From contig JAEYTB010000207.1 in the NCBI GenBank assembly GCA_023434205.1, positions 1 to 8,266 of the forward strand: a stretch of 8,266 nucleotides of DNA, read 5' to 3'. The notes under the pieces were generated by a model. That model saw only the letters and a list, made by a program, of their open reading frames with translations. It ran no database searches and was not told the origin of the DNA. The stretch comes from Planctomycetota bacterium. Lineage in GTDB: Bacteria; Planctomycetota; Phycisphaerae; Phycisphaerales; UBA1924. This document shows, piece after piece, positions 1 through 4,819 of the stretch. The translations under genes were made by a program, and so were the position numbers. The stretch's first letter is position 1. Each line of letters opens with the position of its first letter.

Positions 1-1175
1 ACCCCGACCTGCCGCTGGACTGGTACATCAGTCTGCTGAGGACCATCAAGGAGACGTACCCGAAGGTCCACGTGCATGCCTTCAGCCCGCCGGAGTTCGT
101 GGAGTTTGTCCACTTCTTCAACCCGCCGGGCGCGACGTTCGAGGACAAGGTGCGGTGGGTGATGGTGCGGCTGCGCGAGGCGGGGCTCGACTCGCTGCCC
201 GGGGGCGGCGGGGAGATTTTCGCGCCCGCGGTGCGGCGCAAGATCGGGCTGGGCAAGTGCGATGCCGAGAGCTGGCTGACGACGATGTACGTGGCGCACA
301 CGCTGGGGATGTTCACGAGCGCGACGATGATGTTCGGGCATATCGAGGGGTACGCCGACCGCATCCACCACATGCTTCTGGTGCGCGAGTGGCAGGACAA
401 GGCACTTGCTCTGGGGTCTCTGGGTACCTCTCTGGGTACTCCGCCGCTCCGCGGCGGCTCTTCGGGCGACACGGAGGCTGGGTTATCCCAGGGCGAAGGA
501 AGACCGCCGCGGAGCGGCGCGGTACCCAAGAACGGGGCACCTGTCGGCCACTACACCGCGTTCATCTCCTGGCCTTTCCAGCGCGAGACCACGCCGCTGG
601 GCCGCGTGCCGGACTGGGGGCGCGACCCGGGCGAGCTGGAGCGGGAGTTCCCGGGCGATGTGATCGCGCGGGGCGGCGACTTTCCCCCAGGGCAGCGTGC
701 CGCGGACGAGTACGAGTATGACGCGATCGACCGCACGGCGCACCCGACGGCGCACCTGTTCGGCAAGCGGGTCCGCATGTCGGGGGCGAGCGACTACCTG
801 CGGACGCAGGCGGTCAGCCGGCTGGTGCTGGACAATATCTACTCGATCGGCGCGAGCTGGGTCACGATGGGGCCGCACATCGGGCAGGTGGCTCTGGCGT
901 ACGGCGCCAACGACATGGGCAGTGTGATGATGGAGGAGAACGTGGTGTCCAGCGCGGGCACGACGTACTGCCTCGATGAGGCGCTGCTGTGCCGTTTGAT
1001 CCGCGAGGCGGGCTTCACCCCGGCGCAGCGCGATAACTATTACGATGTGCTGCGCGTGCATGACGGGCCTGAGTCACCCGATCTCAGCGTGACGGACTGG
1101 TCCACACACCGCGCCCGCAAGATGCACCAGCAGGCGCCCAAGGTCGCGAAGGCGAAACTCACGGTCTCGCGCTAG
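1..1175 (+). CDS. mqnC: Cyclic dehypoxanthine futalosine synthase (MqnC), 5'-truncated
   Basis: MqnC is a cytoplasmic radical-SAM enzyme that cyclises dehypoxanthine futalosine in the futalosine route to menaquinone. The frame is open from base 3 (HPDLPLDWY, with the first base of the His codon lost), so the GTG at 72 is internal and the N terminus with the radical-SAM cysteine motif lies upstream of the window. About 390 residues are visible. Family signatures are VHAFSPPE (near 68-92), GHYTAFISWPFQ, SRLVLDNIYSIGASWVTMGP (about 814-873) and GANDMGSVMMEENVVSSAGT (about 903-962). Two stretches exceed the usual family length: about 45 residues encoded by a palindromic element (401-543), and about 50 residues between TPLGR and SDYLRT (about 603-770) with normal codon use. 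The TAG stop lies inside a CTAG shared with the stop of the convergent birA. Its promoter is not visible. The family call is firm; whether the enlarged enzyme is active is not known. Confidence 0.93.
   Translation, partial: PDLPLDWYISLLRTIKETYPKVHVHAFSPPEFVEFVHFFNPPGATFEDKVRWVMVRLREAGLDSLPGGGGEIFAPAVRRKIGLGKCDAESWLTTMYVAHTLGMFTSATMMFGHIEGYADRIHHMLLVREWQDKALALGSLGTSLGTPPLRGGSSGDTEAGLSQGEGRPPRSGAVPKNGAPVGHYTAFISWPFQRETTPLGRVPDWGRDPGELEREFPGDVIARGGDFPPGQRAADEYEYDAIDRTAHPTAHLFGKRVRMSGASDYLRTQAVSRLVLDNIYSIGASWVTMGPHIGQVALAYGANDMGSVMMEENVVSSAGTTYCLDEALLCRLIREAGFTPAQRDNYYDVLRVHDGPESPDLSVTDWSTHRARKMHQQAPKVAKAKLTVSR
401..543 (+). repeat. Palindromic repeat-like element inserted in frame in mqnC
   Basis: Arms at 434-457 and 504-527 are reverse complements at 22 of 24 positions, each ending outward in the KpnI-like GGTACC/GGGTAC region. 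The spacer contains a second perfect hairpin (CTGGG 478-482, TTAT loop, CCCAG 487-491). GGCACTTG (401-408) and GGCACCTG (536-543) may be a flanking duplication, 7 of 8 bases. Removing one copy plus the interior deletes 135 bp, exactly 45 codons, and leaves QDKAPVGHYTAF, close to the family pattern. Codons in the element (TCT, GGT, TTA, GAA, GGA, AGA, GTA, GCA, CCT) differ sharply from the G/C-ending codons on both sides. The boundaries are inferred. No transposase is present, so any movement would need help in trans. Confidence 0.75.
418..441 (+). repeat. 12-bp tandem repeat at left edge of the palindromic element
   Basis: The 10-mer CTCTGGGTAC occurs at 418-427 and again at 430-439, with a 12-bp period. 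A third, degenerate copy (CTCTGGGGT) starts at 410. The repeats are translated as GSLGTSLGT in mqnC. The second copy runs into the left palindrome arm, so the tandem repeat probably arose by duplication of the arm tip. Confidence 0.7.
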
Positions 1176-1996
1176 CGGTCGTCGTGGACCATGGATGTGA
1201 CGAGGGCGGGCAGTTGCACCGTCTGCCCGTCATCGGTGCGCAGGCGGATGCGGGTGGCGGGGTCCACGGCCTCGACCACGCCCCGGTACTCCTGCCCCCC
1301 GGAGCGGAAGGCGCACCTGCGGCCGATGAGCAGCTCGCGCTGCGTCCACTGCTCCGCGAGCATCGCGGCGGGGGTCTGCAGGGCGCGGTCGAGCTCCACC
1401 ATCAGGCGTTCGGCGGTCTTGGCCCGGGTCCACGCGGAGCCCAGGGCGTTGAGTGAGGTCACCTTGGGCGCGAGGCCTTTTTCCCAGTCCCCGGGCGCTT
1501 GCAGCACGTTGATGCCGATGCCGATGAGCGACAGCGGGCCGCTGACTTCGATAAGCACGCCCGAGAGTTTTTTGCCCGGCCCGCCGTCCGTGCGCTCGAC
1601 GACGTCGTTGGGCCAGCGGAGCCCCACCCGCGCCCCGGTGCCCTCGAGGGCGGCCTCGATGGTGCAGCATGACGCCACCCCCGCGGCGATGGACAGTCGC
1701 TCGGGCGGCAGGTCGTGTGCGCTCAGGGCGAAGGTCATCGCGACGCCCTGGTGGCTGGTGTCGGCCCACTTGCGGCCCAGCCTGCCGCGGCCGGCGGTCT
1801 GGCGGCCTGCGATGACGACCACGCCGGGGCGGCCCGTGGCGAGCATGCGTGCGAAGTCCTGGGTGCTCTGGGTCTCGCGCACGACGGCGATGCGGCCGAA
1901 CCACGTCAGCTTCTCGCACGTGATGGCGTCTTCGAGGCGGTCGGCGAGGCCGACCAGGTCGTCGGCGTGGGGTGCGGGTAGGGGCGCGGGCATCAC
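1172..1996 (-). CDS. birA: Biotin--[acetyl-CoA-carboxylase] ligase, class I
   Basis: This enzyme activates biotin to biotinyl-AMP and transfers it to the lysine of biotin carboxyl carrier protein, in the cytoplasm. It is 274 aa from a GTG at 1996; an ATG follows directly at 1993. The biotin/ATP loop GRGRLGRKW is at residues 69-77, GLRWPNDVV at 125-133, the lysine motif KKLSGVLIE at 142-150 (K143 matches the catalytic lysine region), and GIGINV at 159-164. A small beta-barrel C-terminal domain follows from about 220. There is no N-terminal winged helix, so this is a class I, non-repressor ligase. The GTG overlaps the TGA of nadC (GTGA) and the ATG shares one base with it, so either start implies coupling to nadC. 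Its stop overlaps the convergent mqnC stop. Confidence 0.94.
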   Translation of the reverse strand: MMPAPLPAPHADDLVGLADRLEDAITCEKLTWFGRIAVVRETQSTQDFARMLATGRPGVVVIAGRQTAGRGRLGRKWADTSHQGVAMTFALSAHDLPPERLSIAAGVASCCTIEAALEGTGARVGLRWPNDVVERTDGGPGKKLSGVLIEVSGPLSLIGIGINVLQAPGDWEKGLAPKVTSLNALGSAWTRAKTAERLMVELDRALQTPAAMLAEQWTQRELLIGRRCAFRSGGQEYRGVVEAVDPATRIRLRTDDGQTVQLPALVTSMVHDDR

Positions 1997-2988
1997 TGGT
2001 CCCCGATGTCGAGCCCGATGTCGAGGCTCACGGCGGCGTGCGTGAGCCCGCCGACGGAGATGCGGTCTACGCCGGTCTGCGCGATGTCTCGGATGGTGGT
2101 GAGGTTGACGCCGCCCGAGGCCTCGAGCTGGAGCCTGGGGTTGGCGCGGTCGCGCATCCCCGCGGCGTCGCGGAGCTGTGGGGGGCCCATGTTGTCCAGG
2201 AGCACGATGTTCACCGTGCCCGGCGGCAGCGTGAGGATCGCCGCGAGCTGGTCGAGCGTGTCAACCTCCACCTCGATGAAGGAAGGGGGCACGTGCCCGG
2301 GGAGCGACCGGGCGCGTTCCGCGGCGGCCTTGACGAAGCCGGCAAGCTCGCCGGTCCCAACGCCGGCAAGGTGGTTGTCCTTGATGAGCACGGCATCGAA
2401 GAGCCCGATGCGGTGGCAGAGACCGCCGCCGCAGCGGACGGCGTACTTCTCCAGCACGCGCAGGCCGGGGGTGGTTTTGCGGGTGTCGTAGAGGTTGGCG
2501 CGGCCCTCGCCCATGGCGCGGCGGAACTCCGCGGTGCGGGTGGCGACGCCGCTCAAGCGCGAGACAAGGTTGAGCAGCGTGCGCTCGAGGCCGAGCACTT
2601 CGTCGAGCGGGCCCTCAAGCACGCCCAGCGTGGTGTTCGCGCCGACGGCCGCGCCGTCGCGCACACGGGGTGTGAAGCGGCAGCCGGGCGCGAAGACCTC
2701 GATCAGCTCGGGAATGCACGCGAGCCCCGCGATGACGCCGGGGGTGCGGGCCGACATCTCCGCCCGGCCGGAGCGGGCGGGGTCGATGCACGCGTCGGAG
2801 GTGATGTCCCCGCCCCAGGCACGCGCGGCGTCGGGGCGGGCCCGGCCGTGCCAGGGTGAATCCTCGCAGCCCAGGTCCTCATCGCGGGCGAGCTCAAGGA
2901 GCCGGCGGACCAGGCCCGTGCCGGCGAGCGCGTGATAGAGGTCGGGCAACGGCAGCGCGTTGAGGTCGGTGTGCCGCGGGGCGTCCAT
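1993..2988 (-). CDS. nadC: Nicotinate-nucleotide pyrophosphorylase (quinolinate phosphoribosyltransferase)
   Basis: NadC converts quinolinate and PRPP to nicotinate mononucleotide, CO2 and pyrophosphate in de novo NAD synthesis. From the chosen ATG (2988) it is 331 aa. Visible motifs are GGDITSD (about 59-65), RTLLNLVSRLSGVAT (136-150), DTRKTTPGLRVLEKYAVRCG (168-187), the HR pair (192-193), LIKDNH (201-206), IEVEVDTLDQL (238-248), LLDNM (263-267), EASGGV (289-294) and GVDRISVGGLTHA (306-318). The substrate-binding Arg, Lys, His and acidic residues of the family are therefore kept. The frame is open up to a TTG at 3081, but that extension is Pro/Arg-rich and would overlap the fabI promoter, so the ATG at 2988 is preferred. 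No Shine-Dalgarno precedes it; a TACCAT box lies 6 nt upstream. There are about 20 extra residues between DLG and GGDITS. It forms an operon with birA. Confidence 0.94.
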   Translation of the reverse strand: MDAPRHTDLNALPLPDLYHALAGTGLVRRLLELARDEDLGCEDSPWHGRARPDAARAWGGDITSDACIDPARSGRAEMSARTPGVIAGLACIPELIEVFAPGCRFTPRVRDGAAVGANTTLGVLEGPLDEVLGLERTLLNLVSRLSGVATRTAEFRRAMGEGRANLYDTRKTTPGLRVLEKYAVRCGGGLCHRIGLFDAVLIKDNHLAGVGTGELAGFVKAAAERARSLPGHVPPSFIEVEVDTLDQLAAILTLPPGTVNIVLLDNMGPPQLRDAAGMRDRANPRLQLEASGGVNLTTIRDIAQTGVDRISVGGLTHAAVSLDIGLDIGDQ

Positions 2989-2994
2989 GCGGGG

Positions 2995-3000
2995 ATGGTA
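2995..3000 (-). promoter_or_regulatory. Candidate -10 box for nadC-birA (leaderless)
   Basis: On the minus strand TACCAT (4 of 6 to TATAAT) ends 6 nt before the nadC ATG. This would place the transcription start at or next to the start codon. No convincing -35 hexamer is seen. Confidence 0.35.
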
Positions 3001-3063
3001 GAGCCCGGCGCGCGGGGGTGGTCGCGGGGACTTCATGCCGCGACCGGCACGGGGCGGAGGCCC

Positions 3064-3092
3064 TAAACTCCGGTTCAGCAAAAGGAACCTCC
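3064..3092 (+). promoter_or_regulatory. Candidate -10 box and ribosome binding site of fabI
   Basis: TAAACT (3064-3069, 4 of 6 to TATAAT) is followed by an A-rich leader and AAAGGA (3081-3086), six bases before the ATG at 3093. The Shine-Dalgarno match rules out the in-frame GTG at 3018 as the start, which would also add 25 residues not found in the family. Confidence 0.55.
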
Positions 3093-3887
3093 ATGCTCCT
3101 CAAAGGCAAGCAGGGACTCATCGTCGGGATCGCCAACGACCGTTCGTACGCGTGGCACATCAGCAAGTCGCTCATTGAGCAGGGGGCCACGTGCGCTTTT
3201 ACGCACCTGCCGGGCGACCGCAACGAGCACCGCACGCGGCGCGGCATCACCGAGCTGGGCGTGACTGATCCGTGGCTGAGGCCGCTGGACGCGGCGAGCG
3301 ACGAGCAGCTCGACAAGGTCTTTGCCGACTATGCGCAGAGCTTTGAGCGGCTGGACTTTGTGATCCACTCGATCGCGTTCGCCGACCGTGAGCTGCTCCA
3401 GGCGGGGAAGTTTGTGACCACGCCGCGGGCGGCGTACCTGTCGGCGATCGATATTTCGGCGTACACGCTGCTGGCGATGGCGCAGCGGGCGCGGGCCCAG
3501 ATGAGCAAGGACAAGCCGGGCGGCAAGGGTGGCGCGATTTTGGGCATGAGCTATTACGGGGCGGAGAAAGTGATCCCCGGGTACAACGTGATGGGCGTGG
3601 CCAAGGCCGCGCTGGAGTGTACGGGGCGGTACCTGGCGAGCGAGCTGGGGCAGGACGGCATCCGGGTGAACCTGATCAGCGGGGGGTACCTGCGGACGCT
3701 TGCGAGCTCGGCGGTGGGGGGGACCGACACGATGCCGGACGTGGTGGCGCAGAAGGCCCCGATGCGGCGGAACGTGGAGGGCCGGGACGTGGGCGACACC
3801 GCGGCGTGGCTGTGCAGCGACATGGCCAGGGGCGTGACGGGCGAGACCATTTACGTGGACTGCGGGATCAACATCATCGGGGGGTGA
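3093..3887 (+). CDS. fabI: Enoyl-[acyl-carrier-protein] reductase (NADH), FabI
   Basis: FabI catalyses the last step of each fatty acid elongation round, reducing trans-2-enoyl-ACP with NADH, in the cytoplasm as a tetramer. It is 264 aa from an ATG with a good Shine-Dalgarno, close to the 262 aa of the E. coli enzyme. It is an atypical short-chain dehydrogenase: the cofactor motif is GLIVGIANDRSYAW (8-21). The active-site stretch MSYYGAEKVIPGYNVMGVAK (152-171) contains the Tyr-(6 residues)-Lys pair, Y164 and K171. IHSIAFA (91-97) and the C-terminal GETIYVDCGINI (250-261) also match the family. In the cofactor and substrate loop the usual SAGPIRTL reads SGGYLRTL (196-203), so the conserved proline is a tyrosine. 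The gene appears to be single, with a hairpin 40 nt after the stop. Confidence 0.95.
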   Translation: MLLKGKQGLIVGIANDRSYAWHISKSLIEQGATCAFTHLPGDRNEHRTRRGITELGVTDPWLRPLDAASDEQLDKVFADYAQSFERLDFVIHSIAFADRELLQAGKFVTTPRAAYLSAIDISAYTLLAMAQRARAQMSKDKPGGKGGAILGMSYYGAEKVIPGYNVMGVAKAALECTGRYLASELGQDGIRVNLISGGYLRTLASSAVGGTDTMPDVVAQKAPMRRNVEGRDVGDTAAWLCSDMARGVTGETIYVDCGINIIGG

Positions 3888-3927
3888 TGCGCGTGAGCGC
3901 CGCGTTTACACAGAATGTTTGGTGCCA

Positions 3928-3956
3928 AGCCGGAGTAGCGCGTCGCTGGTCCGGCT
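3928..3956 (+). terminator. Hairpin downstream of fabI, possible terminator
   Basis: AGCCGGA (3928-3934) and TCCGGCT (3950-3956) pair over 7 bp, enclosing AGCG/CGCT (3937-3940 / 3944-3947) with a CGT loop. Only a GT/GG internal mismatch breaks the stem. It lies 40 nt after the fabI stop. No T-run follows, so it may be a weak or Rho-assisted terminator or a 3' stabilising structure. Confidence 0.4.
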
Positions 3957-4005
3957 GTCGCCAAGTTTCCAGCGTGAACGCCGCACAAAGGTGCGTTATG
4001 GCGGG

Positions 4006-4011
4006 TACAAC
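4006..4011 (+). promoter_or_regulatory. Candidate -10 box for the gene at 4017
   Basis: TACAAC (4 of 6 to TATAAT) ends 5 nt before the ATG at 4017. No Shine-Dalgarno lies between them. The arrangement resembles those at nadC and at 5938. Confidence 0.3.
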
Positions 4012-4016
4012 GCTGC

Positions 4017-4316
4017 ATGAAGAAGGGTTTGTACGAGATGGTCACGCTCCTGCCCGAGGCCCGGGCTCGCGAGGTGCTGGGGCGGATCGCGCCAGAGCTG
4101 GCGCCGGTCGGGGACCCTTTTCAGGCGGCCCGTTCGCTGGATGCGGACAGCCGCACGCCCTCCGAAGCTTTCGAGCACCTGACGCGTGATGAGCTGCGGA
4201 GCCTGGCGCTGGCGTGGTGCAAGGACTCCGCGGTGAACAACTTTCTGTTTGAGCGGCCCGCGCTGGTCCATCTTCTTCGCGGCGTGGTCGCGGACCCGGT
4301 CAACGGCTGCCCGTAA
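4017..4316 (+). CDS. Small hypothetical protein, 99 aa
   Basis: I do not recognise this protein. It is 99 aa, has no signal peptide or membrane segment, and looks soluble and alpha-helical. An acidic/basic N-terminal half (TLLPEARAREVLGRIAPEL) is followed by HLTRDELRSLALAWCKDSA and a hydrophobic C terminus (ALVHLLRGVVADP). Two cysteines are widely spaced and form no known motif. Codon use is strongly G/C-ending across the whole frame, which supports real coding. The start is taken at ATG 4017. A second in-frame ATG at 4038 (residue 8) is possible, with the purine-rich AAGAAGGG about 11 nt before it. It is separated from fabI by 129 bp and from the next gene by 80 bp, and no operon link is evident. 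Confidence 0.65.
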   Translation: MKKGLYEMVTLLPEARAREVLGRIAPELAPVGDPFQAARSLDADSRTPSEAFEHLTRDELRSLALAWCKDSAVNNFLFERPALVHLLRGVVADPVNGCP

Positions 4317-4342
4317 CCGTGGCGCGGACATGCGGCGGCCTG

Positions 4343-4355
4343 CCCGGATTCCGGG
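4343..4355 (+). other. Short hairpin after the 99-aa gene
   Basis: CCCGG (4343-4347) and CCGGG (4351-4355) form a 5-bp stem with an ATT loop, 26 nt after the preceding stop. It has no T-run, and a start of transcription just downstream is predicted, so its role is uncertain. Confidence 0.25.
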
Positions 4356-4363
4356 TGCCCAGC

Positions 4364-4396
4364 TATGATCGCGGTGCCGGCACACTGGAGCACCGC
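4364..4396 (+). promoter_or_regulatory. Promoter -10 and ribosome binding site of the HMA lipoprotein gene
   Basis: TATGAT (4364-4369, 5 of 6 to the -10 consensus) predicts a start near 4376 and a leader of about 20 nt. GGAG (4387-4390) lies six bases before the ATG at 4397. The -35 region is not recognisable. Confidence 0.6.
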
Positions 4397-4762
4397 ATGC
4401 GCACCGCCGTCTTCACCATTCTGACGACCCTTGTTCTGTCCGCCCTCGGCTGCGCTTCGCAGCGCACCGCCAGCCCCGGGGCTGTCGGCCCGACCACGAC
4501 CATGACGGTGGATGGGATGGCGTGCGAGAACTGCGCCAAGCACATCGAGGAGGAACTGGTCAAGGTCCGCGGCGTGCGTGGCGCGAAGGTGGACTTTGCC
4601 AGCAAGACCGCAACGGTGACGCTGGACCCGGACCGGCCCGCCTCGCGCCGGGATCTGGAGGGTGCGGTCGCGGCGTGGAAGAAGGAGCACTTCGCGCTTG
4701 AGGAGGACCCCGAGTGCCTGGACCCGGCGCGTCGCGAGGAGATCAAGCGCGGGGGAAAGTAA
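4397..4762 (+). CDS. Predicted lipoprotein with heavy-metal-associated (HMA) domain
   Basis: This is a 121-aa predicted secreted metal-binding protein. Residues 1-18 form a signal peptide (MRT, then a hydrophobic core) ending LSALGC, so C19 is the likely lipidated cysteine. The residue at -3 is Ala rather than the common Leu, which makes the lipobox slightly atypical. An HMA/MerP-like domain follows (about 33-100) with GMACENC at 40-46, the two cysteines that bind Cu(I), Hg(II) or a similar ion, and then KVDFASKTATVTLD. A charged tail of about 30 residues contains one further cysteine. The frame is open upstream to 4319, but the -10 box and GGAG sit inside that stretch and the signal peptide begins at 4397, which fixes the start. 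Unlike cytoplasmic CopZ-type chaperones it would act outside the inner membrane. A secreted thioredoxin-like gene follows 57 bp downstream. The metal is not determined by the sequence. Confidence 0.85.
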   Translation: MRTAVFTILTTLVLSALGCASQRTASPGAVGPTTTMTVDGMACENCAKHIEEELVKVRGVRGAKVDFASKTATVTLDPDRPASRRDLEGAVAAWKKEHFALEEDPECLDPARREEIKRGGK

Positions 4763-4787
4763 GCGGGAATCCGGGCCGTTTCCGGTG

Positions 4788-4793
4788 TATGCT
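4788..4793 (+). promoter_or_regulatory. Candidate -10 box of the thioredoxin-like gene
   Basis: TATGCT (4 of 6 to TATAAT) would start transcription near 4800, giving a leader of about 20 nt. It overlaps the 5' arm of the hairpin at 4790-4819. Confidence 0.45.
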
Positions 4794-4819
4794 GCCTCCC
4801 ATATTCAAGGGAGGTGGTG
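4790..4819 (+). promoter_or_regulatory. Hairpin covering the ribosome binding site of the thioredoxin-like gene
   Basis: TGCTGCCTCCC (4790-4800) can pair with GGGAGGTGGTG (4809-4819) across an 8-nt loop, with 7 Watson-Crick and 4 G-U pairs. The 3' arm contains the near-perfect Shine-Dalgarno GGAGGTG (4810-4816), and the stem ends at the base before the ATG at 4820. Translation from a transcript carrying both arms would be hindered. Confidence 0.5.

Noticed and set aside
627..660. Direct repeat CCCGGGCGA at 627-635 and 652-660 in mqnC
   Set aside because: Nine bases of pure GC-rich sequence in normal coding context; likely chance at this base composition.
1191..2045. Long open frame on the plus strand opposite birA (284 codons)
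   Set aside because: Its product is low in recognisable motifs and mirrors the GC-rich codons of birA, whose catalytic motifs are intact on the other strand.
1972..2859. Long open frame on the plus strand opposite nadC (295 codons)
   Set aside because: Gly/Ala/Arg/Glu-rich shadow of nadC; nadC motifs are unambiguous.
2989..3081. N-terminal extension of NadC from TTG 3081 or ATG 3036
   Set aside because: Pro/Arg-rich extension with no family match. It would run through the divergent fabI promoter.
3018..3092. N-terminal extension of FabI from GTG 3018
   Set aside because: The extension is absent from the family, and the Shine-Dalgarno AAAGGA is correctly placed only for ATG 3093.
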